Source: Planctomycetota bacterium
GTDB lineage: Bacteria > Planctomycetota > Planctomycetia > Pirellulales > Pirellulaceae
DNA: 64,000 nt
Assembly (NCBI GenBank): GCA_014381825.1
Contig: JACNKX010000237.1
Coordinates: 1-64,000, forward strand
Direction: 5' to 3'
The notes below the pieces were generated by a model. That model saw nothing but the letters and a program-made list of their open reading frames with translations. It ran no database searches and was not told the origin of the DNA. This document shows positions 8,404-16,885 of this stretch, piece after piece. Each line of letters opens with the position of its first letter. The stretch's first letter is position 1. The translations under genes and the position numbers were made by a program.

Positions 8404-8512
8404 GAGTCGTCTTCCTTATGGTGGTCGTCGCACTTCGTCGTGATAGCTACCTTGATATGATAAGATGAACCGGGTACTTGAACAGCCAGGCCGGTGACAT
8501 TCGAAGAGACGT

Positions 8513-9082
8513 CTAATCGACTGCCGGAGCGCACAGGCCAAGTTCATCCGCACACTCCGCCATGGCGTCGATCACGAACTGGATATGTTCGTTCAACTCG
8601 ACCCCGAGATCTTCCGCACCGTTGATGATGTCTTCTCGGTTCACCGCCGCGGCAAAGCTCTTTTGCTTCATCTTCTTGCGAACGCTCTTTGCCTTCATGC
8701 CGTTGATGCGCTCTGGACGAACGGCCGCACAGGCGGTGATGAAGCCCGCCAATTCGTCGCAAGCGTAAAGAGCTTTGTCCATCTGAGAAACGCGAGAACA
8801 GTCTTCCAGGTAGTCGGCGTGGGACTTGATGGCGTAGATAACATCTTCCGGATAGCCAAGACTGCCGAGGATCTCTGAGCCCTTCAGCGGATGATCCGGT
8901 GGATTCGGCCATCGCTCGTAGTCGAAATCGTGCAGCAGTCCGACGATGCCCCACTTCTCTTCGTCTTCGTTAAACTTTTTTGCGTAAGCTCGCATCGCAA
9001 CCTCGACCGACAGCATATGTCGGCGGAGACTCTCGCTTTGTGTGTACTCACAGACCAGAGCAAAGGCATCGTCGCGATTCAT
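8513..9082 (-). CDS. HD-domain phosphohydrolase-like protein
   Basis: A 189-residue cytoplasmic protein with an HD domain. Metal-ligand candidates are H22 (RRHMLSVE), H51-D52 (GLLHDFDYERWP), H64 (HPLKGSEIL) and the downstream SHADYLED. The set matches the small HDIG-type predicted hydrolases of bacteria. The C-terminal third (from about 130) is Lys/Glu-rich and helical. The substrate is unknown; nucleotides are the usual guess for the superfamily. No Shine-Dalgarno sequence is seen before the ATG. Confidence 0.88.
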   Translation of the reverse strand: MNRDDAFALVCEYTQSESLRRHMLSVEVAMRAYAKKFNEDEEKWGIVGLLHDFDYERWPNPPDHPLKGSEILGSLGYPEDVIYAIKSHADYLEDCSRVSQMDKALYACDELAGFITACAAVRPERINGMKAKSVRKKMKQKSFAAAVNREDIINGAEDLGVELNEHIQFVIDAMAECADELGLCAPAVD

Positions 9083-9125
9083 AGTTGATGCTGTTCAGGC
9101 GAGTCGCAGGAGTTCAATCTATATC

Positions 9126-9191
9126 GTAGCTGGATTTGCAAAAAAGTCAGTTCTCCGGCCACGCGGGCTGAATTTTTGCAAATCCAGCTAC
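9126..9191. repeat. Perfect 19-bp inverted repeat (palindromic element)
   Basis: GTAGCTGGATTTGCAAAAA (9126-9144) is the exact reverse complement of TTTTTGCAAATCCAGCTAC (9173-9191). Inside, TCAG (9147-9150) pairs with CTGA (9168-9171), leaving a GC-rich loop. It lies in the 140-bp spacer between the TPR gene and the HD gene, both leftward. Length and perfection suggest a mobile palindromic repeat (REP or MITE-like) or a strong transcript-end hairpin. No coding potential. Confidence 0.9.
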
Positions 9192-9222
9192 CTGCCACGT
9201 GCGTTAAGTCCTGCTGGTCGCC

Positions 9223-10878
9223 TTACGTGTCGAGAACGCGTGCTGGTGGATCGAGCTTGTCTTCGACTTCTTGCAGTTCGCGGAAGGGCTTACCTTCTTC
9301 GTAATGCTTCAACTCGTCTTGCAGTTGCTCGATCTGCTCGGGCAGCTTCTCCATTCCCAATTCGACACACTTCTTCGACCACTTGATCGCGTTTTCAAAG
9401 TCGCCGCTTTCGGCGTAAGCAGCAGCGAGCGTGCTGATGATATGTGGCATTTCAAAGTTCGTCACTTCGCATGCTTTCGTCGCAAGTTCAATCGCTCGCT
9501 TGCCGTCGCGGACCTCATCCTTAGGAGACGTCGAAAGAACCCAGGCCAAATTGTTCAAAATGCCGTCGTTATCCGGCGCCAACTTCACGGCAGCGTTATA
9601 GTCTTCGATCGCCTGGGCATGCTTCCCGACACTGAGTAGCGCATCCCCGCGTGAACGTAGCGCTCGCCAGTTGCCTTCGTCGGCGGCGAGAATTCCCGAC
9701 AGGACTTGAATGGCCTTTCGCGGTCGCTCGTCCGCAACATAAAACGCAGCCAACTGCATTTGTAAGTCGATGTTCGTCGGGTCGGCTCGTAGGATGTTCT
9801 GAAGATCCGCGATCGCCTTCTGGAAGTCGCCATCCGCGGCTTCAATCATGCTCCGCAACAAAACTCCTTGGCTAAAACCAGGTCGCTCTTGCAACAAGAG
9901 ATTGATGTCGGCACGTGCTTCTTCGAGATTTTCTTGAAAGTAATGCAACCGCGATCGTGCCAACAACGCGGCCGCATTGTTGGGCTGAACCTTGAGCGCT
10001 TGCGTGAGATCGGCAAGTGCTTCATCGATCTTATCTTGAGCTTCGTGGACTTCAGCTCGCATTGCATAGTTGAGAGCATTCTCGGGAGCCAACTCGATTG
10101 CTTTATCCAAGTGCTCGAGCGCCTTGTCGTACTGCTTCGTACTCGCGTAGGTCGTTGCTAAGGCTTGCTCAACGGCGACGTTCGCGGGATTCTTTTTGAG
10201 CAACTCCTCGAAGTCCGCAATCGCTTTGTCCAACTCACCTTGCTCGACATGCACGGCGGCTCGCAGCTGTAAGGCCTCAACACTTGTGGGATCGGCCTCG
10301 ATCGCGGCATTGATATCGGCCATTCGTTGGTCGGCGGCTTCTCGTAGCTGAGCTCGCAAGAGGTAAGTCTTCGCCAGTTCCTTCTGGTCCTTCTTTTCCT
10401 TGTAAGATTTAATCGCTTGGTCGACGGACTTCACCGCCTTCTCGCGACTGCCGCCAGGTAGCGCTTGCAACTTGGCGTTCAATACATGAGCCTCGGCGAA
10501 GGAGTCGTTGTATTTGAATATTTTGTCGATGTCTTTCGTCACCAGCTCACGGATATTTCGCCACTGTGGATGCGGACGCGGCTGATCGAAGATGGCAGCA
10601 GAGTACTGCGAAGCGTGTTGCCAGAGCGACGAAACGATCAATTGTTTCGCAAACTCAGTGTTGTCTTCGTCGAGTCCCTTCTCGAGCGCACTCTCGCAGA
10701 GACCAACAACCTTTTCGAGGTCTTGTGGATTCTGAGCACGAAGCTGGAGGTCAGTCGCTTGGTCGAGATCATCGAGCCCCTTGTCTTCCGCCATGCCGAT
10801 CGTTGCGTTAGACACTAGCAACGTTAGTAAGGACAGAACAAGAACGAGCCACGAGGTGGCGACACGGGTGGAAATCAT
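9223..10878 (-). CDS. Secreted TPR-repeat protein
   Basis: A 551-residue protein built almost entirely from tetratricopeptide repeats after a signal peptide (MISTRVATSWLVLVLSLLTL). At least nine TPR-like units run from about residue 90 to 520, with typical cores such as LEHLDKAIELAPENALNYAM, AIADLQNILRADPTNIDL and AIEDYNAAVKLAPDNDGILN. The last unit carries the NLAWVLSTSP and RAIELATKACE blocks common in planctomycete TPR proteins. It is a protein-interaction scaffold outside the cytoplasm; the partner is unknown. The open frame extends upstream to 10953, but ATG 10878 has GGAG at 9 nt and begins the signal peptide. Divergent from the propeller lipoprotein. Confidence 0.93.
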   Translation of the reverse strand: MISTRVATSWLVLVLSLLTLLVSNATIGMAEDKGLDDLDQATDLQLRAQNPQDLEKVVGLCESALEKGLDEDNTEFAKQLIVSSLWQHASQYSAAIFDQPRPHPQWRNIRELVTKDIDKIFKYNDSFAEAHVLNAKLQALPGGSREKAVKSVDQAIKSYKEKKDQKELAKTYLLRAQLREAADQRMADINAAIEADPTSVEALQLRAAVHVEQGELDKAIADFEELLKKNPANVAVEQALATTYASTKQYDKALEHLDKAIELAPENALNYAMRAEVHEAQDKIDEALADLTQALKVQPNNAAALLARSRLHYFQENLEEARADINLLLQERPGFSQGVLLRSMIEAADGDFQKAIADLQNILRADPTNIDLQMQLAAFYVADERPRKAIQVLSGILAADEGNWRALRSRGDALLSVGKHAQAIEDYNAAVKLAPDNDGILNNLAWVLSTSPKDEVRDGKRAIELATKACEVTNFEMPHIISTLAAAYAESGDFENAIKWSKKCVELGMEKLPEQIEQLQDELKHYEEGKPFRELQEVEDKLDPPARVLDT

Positions 10879-11088
10879 TGAATAGGCTCCTTCACTTTGG
10901 CTGGCGAGTACCGCTAGCAGGGCTGACACGTCCCATATTATGGCGGAGTCCACGTTCTGATGCTATCCGAGTGTTCGCTCGTGCTAGCGGCGGTCAGTTG
11001 TGGCAAACGAACTCCGGCTGGTAGGCTGAGCCTTTTCGCTCAGTTCACGGTCGAAACAAGCTGGCCAACCCCGTCAAAGGAGTGCCAA

Positions 11089-12384
11089 ATGAAACTTTCG
11101 TTCGTCGTTTCGATAGTTGCGATTACGCTCGCAATGGGTTGCCGCAAGCCGGTTGAAGAGATCCACGTCGCGAGTGCTGATCTGTCTTCGGAGGCAGCGC
11201 CGATCAAATTCTCAGCCAATGACTGGCCCGTCTGGCGCGGCATTACGGGTGACAACAAGGCAGCCAACCCCTTGCCGCCGTTGCAGTGGAACAACGCGAA
11301 GAACGTCCTGTGGCGAGCCGATGTGCCCGGTCGTGGACATGCGACACCGATCGTCAGCGGCGAGCGAGTCTTCGTGGCGACTTCCGACGCGGGTGAAGAA
11401 ACGATGTCGCTGCTTTGCTACAACCGCTCAACGGGCGAGCGACATTGGGAGCGGGAGCTTCATCGTGGCGGATTTTTGCACACGCATCAGAAGAACTCGC
11501 ACGCGTCACCCACTCCGGCGTGCGATGGCCAACGCGTCTTTACGGCATTCACCGTGCAGGACGCGTTGCGAGTTTCTGCAGTTGATTTCGATGGCGAGAT
11601 CGACTGGCAGACCGAAGCCGGACCTTTTAACTCGCAACATGGATATGGATCTTCGCCTGTCTTGTTCGAGTCGTTGGTGATCGTTTCGGGTGACAATCGT
11701 GGGCCAGGATTCTTGGCCGCGCTGCATCGCGAGACAGGAGAGATCGTATGGCGGGTACAGCGAACCAATCGTCCGAGTTACTCGACGCCAATCGTCGCCC
11801 ACGTTGCGGGGAGAAATCAGCTGCTCCTGAGCGGCCAAGACCAAGTAACCAGCTACGATCCGTCATCCGGTGAAGTGCTTTGGACAACGGACGGCCCCGC
11901 TTCCACAACGGCCAACACAATGGCATGGAATAATGAGTTGGTCTTTGCCACCGGTGGGTACCCGCAGAACGGTATCGTCGCAATTCGCGCCGACTCGGGC
12001 GAAGTCGCATGGAAAACTGACGATCGCGGCTATGTCCCGTCACCGTTGGCAATCGAAGATCGCTTGCTGGTCATTCAAGATCGAGGTGTCGCTATCTGCC
12101 TTGACGCAAAGACCGGCAAACATCTTTGGAAGCAGCGGCTCGGTGGAAACTTCAGCGCTTCGCCAATGTTAGTCGGCGAGCATGTCTATGCAACCGACGA
12201 GGCCGGCAAGACTATTGTCTTCAAGGTCACGCCCAAGTTCGAAAAACTAGCGGAGAACAACTTGGACGATGGCGGTTTTGCGAGCCCAGTGATCTGCGGC
12301 GGACAGTTGTTCTTGCGTACGTCGAAACAGCTCTATTGCATTGCTGAAAAGGCCGAAGCTCTCCAAGAGCAAGTCGTGGAGTGA
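11089..12384 (+). CDS. PQQ-like beta-propeller lipoprotein
   Basis: A 431-residue lipoprotein. The signal ends in a lipobox LAMGC with C18 as the lipidation site. The rest is an eight-blade PQQ-like (pyrrolo-quinoline quinone repeat) propeller: repeated W-x-x-x-x-G blade ends such as GERHWERELHRGG, GEIVWRVQRTN, GEVLWTTDGPA and GKHLWKQRLGG. Such proteins in planctomycetes lack clear dehydrogenase residues and may act as BamB-like scaffolds or sugar binders. AGGAG at 11078-11082 fixes the start at 11089 inside a longer open frame. It is a clear paralogue of the protein at 28403-29689, which is not lipidated. It ends 1 bp before the stop of the convergent TIGR03009 gene. Confidence 0.92.
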   Translation: MKLSFVVSIVAITLAMGCRKPVEEIHVASADLSSEAAPIKFSANDWPVWRGITGDNKAANPLPPLQWNNAKNVLWRADVPGRGHATPIVSGERVFVATSDAGEETMSLLCYNRSTGERHWERELHRGGFLHTHQKNSHASPTPACDGQRVFTAFTVQDALRVSAVDFDGEIDWQTEAGPFNSQHGYGSSPVLFESLVIVSGDNRGPGFLAALHRETGEIVWRVQRTNRPSYSTPIVAHVAGRNQLLLSGQDQVTSYDPSSGEVLWTTDGPASTTANTMAWNNELVFATGGYPQNGIVAIRADSGEVAWKTDDRGYVPSPLAIEDRLLVIQDRGVAICLDAKTGKHLWKQRLGGNFSASPMLVGEHVYATDEAGKTIVFKVTPKFEKLAENNLDDGGFASPVICGGQLFLRTSKQLYCIAEKAEALQEQVVE

Positions 12385-12385
12385 G

Positions 12386-13351
12386 CTATCGCGGTGCGCG
12401 AGACTGAACGCCACGTTGGGCTTGCCGAACGGGTGGCACCTGCCCCTGCGGCCTGATAACTTGCTGTTGCTGTGCAGGCTGCTTCACACGTTTCCAGCCA
12501 GCGGGTATTGCCGGATTGAAGAACGCTCGATTCCAGACTGCAAGTTTCTCGAACGTCTCGTTCCAGTTGGTCTCGCGATTCGTGAATTCGAATGTTGTCT
12601 GAGTACCGCCACGATGGTGCAAGATGATAGCCTTGGGCAAGTATTCCGGCGTATCGGGAATTACGATGTCGACTTGTCTAAAGTTCGCTGTGTCTTCGCG
12701 CCGCTTCGGCACAGCCTCCAGCCAGAATACGTCCTTCTTCTCAGGATTGATGCGCACCCAATATCGGCTTTCAATCTGTGCCTTCTTGGCACCGAATAAG
12801 AACGGCAGCGGGCCCTCGACGATTTGCTTTCCTCGCATTTCGGGCGGCAAGCCACGCTCGATCAATTGTTTGTTTCTGTGGTCAAACTCGAAGACGGTCG
12901 TGCCATCACAGATCCACTTCTCGAATTCCGTCGCCTGCTGCTTTTTGTAAGCGAATTTACCGTTCGGCAGTCCCTGGACCTGCGTTAGCGCCGTCACCTC
13001 GAACAGCCCTTTATCGGGCTGAGCATACTTGATTTTGCCTTCGGAGTACGTCTGAAACTGTCGTGGATCAAAGTTCTGTCGATCGTACTCCCATCGTTGA
13101 AAGTCGGATCGGTATCGTTCTATCTTGGCGCTATGAAATTCCCAAAATGTGAGAACGTCATCTGTATGCTTTTTCAATGCCGGCTCCAGCGGGAACCAAG
13201 CTGGCATGCCCTGCGGTCGCTGCTGTATCTGCGGCTGACGTGCATCTGCTACACGCGGCCCAATCTGCTGCTGACCACTCGCCGACGATGCAGCAAACAG
13301 AACCACCATACATGCCACTGTTGTGACGCGCGGTACCGAACCCATTCCCAT
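12386..13351 (-). CDS. TIGR03009 family secreted protein
   Basis: A 321-residue secreted protein of the planctomycete-restricted TIGR03009 family. A signal peptide (ending ASSASG) is followed by a Gln/Arg-rich linker, then the family body from about residue 50: PAWFPLEPALKKHTDDVLTFWE, which I quote only as the family entry block, with IERYRSDFQRWEYD and a C-terminal IPDTPEYLPKAIILHHR. The fold resembles the LolA/LppX lipoprotein-carrier type (inference from strand pattern), so it may carry a lipid. The C-terminus is again Gln/Arg-rich. GGAG lies 6 nt before the ATG. No experimental function is known to me. Confidence 0.85.
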   Translation of the reverse strand: MGMGSVPRVTTVACMVVLFAASSASGQQQIGPRVADARQPQIQQRPQGMPAWFPLEPALKKHTDDVLTFWEFHSAKIERYRSDFQRWEYDRQNFDPRQFQTYSEGKIKYAQPDKGLFEVTALTQVQGLPNGKFAYKKQQATEFEKWICDGTTVFEFDHRNKQLIERGLPPEMRGKQIVEGPLPFLFGAKKAQIESRYWVRINPEKKDVFWLEAVPKRREDTANFRQVDIVIPDTPEYLPKAIILHHRGGTQTTFEFTNRETNWNETFEKLAVWNRAFFNPAIPAGWKRVKQPAQQQQVIRPQGQVPPVRQAQRGVQSRAPR

Positions 13352-13458
13352 AGCGAACTCCCAAGAACGAAATGCCGACGCAAGGGGCGGGGAGTCTAGC
13401 AGGATGGCTACGATCGCCCTAGGTCGGTTCTCGGAAATCTGCGGCGAGCGATAGGGTA

Positions 13459-14790
13459 CTATTCCGCCGCGGCAGGAACGATCTCGTACTTGCGAGCCAC
13501 CGGCTGAGCAGCAGCGTAGATCTTTGTTTCGTAATCGATCGCGAGCGCGTTCAATTCGGCGATCTCCTTGTCAAACTCGACAAGATACTCCTTATGTTCC
13601 TCCGTGCCCGTCTTGCCAGGTCGCGTGAAACGGTTGCGGAGTTGGGCCCATTTGCCTCGGAGCGGATGAATCGCCTTGTCGTTTCGCTCTTTGTTGAGGT
13701 TTGCCACGGCGAGAGCCTGCTGATACTGAGGCGTCTTGTCGTTGCTTTGCAACTCGATCTTTGCTGCTAGCGTCGCGTGTGAGTACGTTCCTACCTTGGT
13801 GCCATCAATCGATACGTCATAGCGACCCGGGCTGAGACCCAATACGCGAAGACGTTCGTTGCTCAGCTTGTGTCCGGACTTGGTGATGGCGTAACCAAGC
13901 TGTGCGTCCGCTGGCAGGACCCAAGGTAGTGAACTGGCTTTAAACGTAAAGCTTAGCGAGTCGGCATCACCCTGCGCATCAGACACTTTGTCCTTGCCAC
14001 CCGCGACACGCCACTTGTTGTTTACTTTGGTGGCCGTGATCGCTGAGACTTGCCGGCTGGCCGACATCTGCTCCAGCATCGCGAACGCCATAACAGCCTG
14101 TCCGTTGGCATCGGGATGAACGGCGTCTGGGATCATGTTGAAACTCGCGTTCTCGACGCGTTGGGCTCGAGTCAATTGTTCCATGATATTTTGCATGTCG
14201 ACATAGCCCAATCCGCGATGCGTTGCCTGATCGCGAACCCAAGCTCCGTAGAAGGCCAATACGGCTGCGTAGTATCCAGTGACTTCCGCAACCTGATCCG
14301 GATTGCCTGCGACCCAGCGTGGTGGCTGGCCGACGGAGACTCGCGAATCGTACATGCTCGGCCCCATCAAGATCGCCGTTGCGTCGATGCCAGCGATCTG
14401 TTCGATCACCTGCGTCATGTCCGTTTCATAGCGATCAAACGTCTCGCGATGGAAGTGTCGATAAGTACCATCGTTCATTCCAAGCAATACCGAAACGTAT
14501 TTTGGCCTTTGCGAGGCGACGTCACCTTCGAATCGTGCCAAGGCATCGCCGGCTTTGTCGCCGCTGACGCCAGAGTTGTAAAAGTGAATCCGCCGCTCAG
14601 GATAGCGCGTGTAAAAGTAGTCTTCAACGTACTGCGTATAGAGACACTGATGCGTGATACTATCGCCGAGAAACACAAACGAATCTCCATCTTGCAGATC
14701 GATTGATGTGACCGGTTTCGGCGGCTCGGCCGTGACCGAGCAGGCAAGCAACATCAAGAGACAGGTGACAGGAAGTGAGTGGCGGTACAT
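13459..14790 (-). CDS. Secreted SGNH/GDSL hydrolase
   Basis: A 443-residue secreted esterase-like protein. A signal peptide is followed by SGNH blocks: block I FLGDSITHQC (nucleophile Ser), block II NSGVSGDKAGD (Gly), block III LLGMNDGTY (Asn) and block V DAVHPDANG (Asp and His). The hydrolase domain covers about 35-260; the rest is a beta-rich C-terminal domain and a helical tail with Lys/Glu-rich segments. It probably removes acyl groups from carbohydrates, fitting the sulfatase next to it on the same strand. GGAG precedes the ATG. The 85-bp spacer to the sulfatase allows cotranscription, with the sulfatase first. Confidence 0.92.
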   Translation of the reverse strand: MYRHSLPVTCLLMLLACSVTAEPPKPVTSIDLQDGDSFVFLGDSITHQCLYTQYVEDYFYTRYPERRIHFYNSGVSGDKAGDALARFEGDVASQRPKYVSVLLGMNDGTYRHFHRETFDRYETDMTQVIEQIAGIDATAILMGPSMYDSRVSVGQPPRWVAGNPDQVAEVTGYYAAVLAFYGAWVRDQATHRGLGYVDMQNIMEQLTRAQRVENASFNMIPDAVHPDANGQAVMAFAMLEQMSASRQVSAITATKVNNKWRVAGGKDKVSDAQGDADSLSFTFKASSLPWVLPADAQLGYAITKSGHKLSNERLRVLGLSPGRYDVSIDGTKVGTYSHATLAAKIELQSNDKTPQYQQALAVANLNKERNDKAIHPLRGKWAQLRNRFTRPGKTGTEEHKEYLVEFDKEIAELNALAIDYETKIYAAAQPVARKYEIVPAAAE

Positions 14791-14875
14791 GCGTCATTCT
14801 CCGACGTTTGTTAGAAGGTAATAGAGGATACGAAGTTGCCTTTCGTGGTTGTCTCTCTTTCATTGCGGAATGAGT

Positions 14876-16741
14876 TCAATTCAAATCGGCTAATGTCTTC
14901 TTAATCAAATTGGGAATATAAGCCTTCATGCGACGGTTCGCATTCGGGTCCTGCTTTGGCAACTCGGCAACTTGTCTCGCAATCGACGCGGCGTTTGCGT
15001 CGAGATAATCGATCGCGTTCAACGCTGACATCGAAGCGTAAATGCCGTTGTCGGTCGGAGACGCGAGATCGAGAAGCACGGGCAATGCCGCCGCAATGTC
15101 TTGCTTGTTGCCATAGCGCCCTAGTCCTTCCGCCGCGGCAATGCGGACATACGGAGATTCATCATCCAGCGACTTTCGTAACAGATCGCGACCGACGGAA
15201 ACTCCAGTTTCTCCTCGCATGAGCAAGCCCATCGCTGCCCAATACCGAACGGCGCTGTCTTCGTCCGCAAATGCCGCATCCAAATCACTCAGCGCTTCGA
15301 TCTTGAGCGACGCAGCCTGTTCGGCGACCGACATGATCTTGGCCAACGGGTACTTCGTGTCGTCGCGTGACATCTTGTAAGGCGTCGAACCTTCGGAGCG
15401 AGAGTGAATCTCGCCTTCCGGTAGGAAGCCGAGATCGCGAGTCTTGACGGCAAGATCTTGCTGAGCCTTGCGCATGCGTTGCAGAAGTTCTTGGTGCGTG
15501 AGCGAGTTGGCAAGGTTGTTGACTTCGTCGGGATCGCTCTTCAAATCGTACAGCTCTTCCCCTGGCTTCGTCTTCCAGAAGTGTGATTGTGCTTCGTTCA
15601 ATTCGCCGGCATCGAACATCTCGTTCCAAACGCGCGTCGTCGGCGTCTGGAACATGTAGTCGATGTACTGACCATAGATCTTGTGTGGCATGTAATTGCG
15701 AATATAGACATACCGCCCATCACCGACCGAGCGCACCATGTCGTAACGCTCGTCCATCCGTCCACGGTAGCCATAGACGTAATCTTGTCGCCGTGTCGTG
15801 AATTTGCCGGCGAACGCGTGACCCTGCATGTGGGCCGGCGGCTCAATGCCGCATACGCTGAGTAAAGTCGGCGCAAGATCGACGAAACTAACTGGCCGAT
15901 CGGTCGCGCCGCCCGCAACGTAATCATCCGGTCGAAGATGCTTGAACTTCTCCGGAATGTAAACGATCAATGGCACTTGCAAACCTGAGTTGTAAGGCCA
16001 GCGCTTACTTCGCGGCATGCCACTGCCATGGTCGCCGTAGTAAAAGACGATCGTGTCGTCTGCGAGTCCAGCCGCGGCGATCTCTTGCAAGTTCTTTCCC
16101 GCCAATGCATCCATCTCGGTAATGCGATCGTAGTACTGGGCCCAGTCTTGGCGAACCTCCGGTGTATCCGGATGATAGGCCGGTACGCGAACTTTCGCCG
16201 CATCGTGGACGGCCTTATGAGGTCGAGTCCGCAGTTTGCTTTCGTGGCTGATCGTGTGGTTGAAGATCGCGAAGAAGGGTTGCGCGTCCGATCGATTCTT
16301 CCAATGAGCCTTGCCAGACGATTCGTCCCAAACCTCGCCTGGCTTCTCGAGGTTGTAGTCCTCTTTGCTTCTGTTCGTGCAGTAGTAACCGGCTTCGCGT
16401 AGATATTGCGGGTACATTTTGAAATCGTCTGGCAGCCGAGTCATGCTCCGCATATGTTCCGCCCCGAGCGAAGTCGGATACATCCCCGAGATAATCGTCG
16501 TTCGCGCTGGTGCACAGACCGGGGCGTTCGACCAGCAAGTGCGATAGATCATTCCTCGAGCGGCAAAATCGTCGAGACTAGGAGTGGTGGCATAGTTGTC
16601 GTCGTAACAGCCCAAGTGCGGGCCATTATCTTCGCTCGTGATCCAAAGAACGTTCGGACGGGGCGGATCTTTGGCGGCTGTTGCCAGCGCGGAGTACAGT
16701 CCGCTGGTTATTAGCGTTGCCATCAGGGCCAAGCGTTTCAT
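14876..16741 (-). CDS. Secreted sulfatase with C-terminal HEAT repeats
   Basis: A 621-residue arylsulfatase-superfamily enzyme, closest in layout to heparan N-sulfatase-like members. A signal peptide (about 1-22) precedes the metal site (SEDNG, D38) and the activation motif C76-A-P-A-R80, whose Cys is expected to become formylglycine. Later active-site blocks include YGDHGSGMPRSKRWPYNSGL, quoted at its limit, and PVSFVDLAPTLL. From about residue 490 two HEAT-like units occur (AVRYWAAMGLLMRG, SPYVRIAAAEGLGRYG). The HEAT tail is unlike standard sulfatases and may bind a partner or the envelope. It should hydrolyse sulfate esters or sulfamates of polysaccharides. GAGG precedes the start. Confidence 0.95.
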   Translation of the reverse strand: MKRLALMATLITSGLYSALATAAKDPPRPNVLWITSEDNGPHLGCYDDNYATTPSLDDFAARGMIYRTCWSNAPVCAPARTTIISGMYPTSLGAEHMRSMTRLPDDFKMYPQYLREAGYYCTNRSKEDYNLEKPGEVWDESSGKAHWKNRSDAQPFFAIFNHTISHESKLRTRPHKAVHDAAKVRVPAYHPDTPEVRQDWAQYYDRITEMDALAGKNLQEIAAAGLADDTIVFYYGDHGSGMPRSKRWPYNSGLQVPLIVYIPEKFKHLRPDDYVAGGATDRPVSFVDLAPTLLSVCGIEPPAHMQGHAFAGKFTTRRQDYVYGYRGRMDERYDMVRSVGDGRYVYIRNYMPHKIYGQYIDYMFQTPTTRVWNEMFDAGELNEAQSHFWKTKPGEELYDLKSDPDEVNNLANSLTHQELLQRMRKAQQDLAVKTRDLGFLPEGEIHSRSEGSTPYKMSRDDTKYPLAKIMSVAEQAASLKIEALSDLDAAFADEDSAVRYWAAMGLLMRGETGVSVGRDLLRKSLDDESPYVRIAAAEGLGRYGNKQDIAAALPVLLDLASPTDNGIYASMSALNAIDYLDANAASIARQVAELPKQDPNANRRMKAYIPNLIKKTLADLN

Positions 16742-16885
16742 CGGTAAACCTCAACACTGCAGTTACAATTGCGACGTAAATCTCGAACCGCCCATTCTAG
16801 TTACCGACAGATCGATTTCACACAGGGCGGCTTTTGGTACAATCGCTGCGTCGTAATCTGCCCACTCACATGGAAGCACCTAGTC

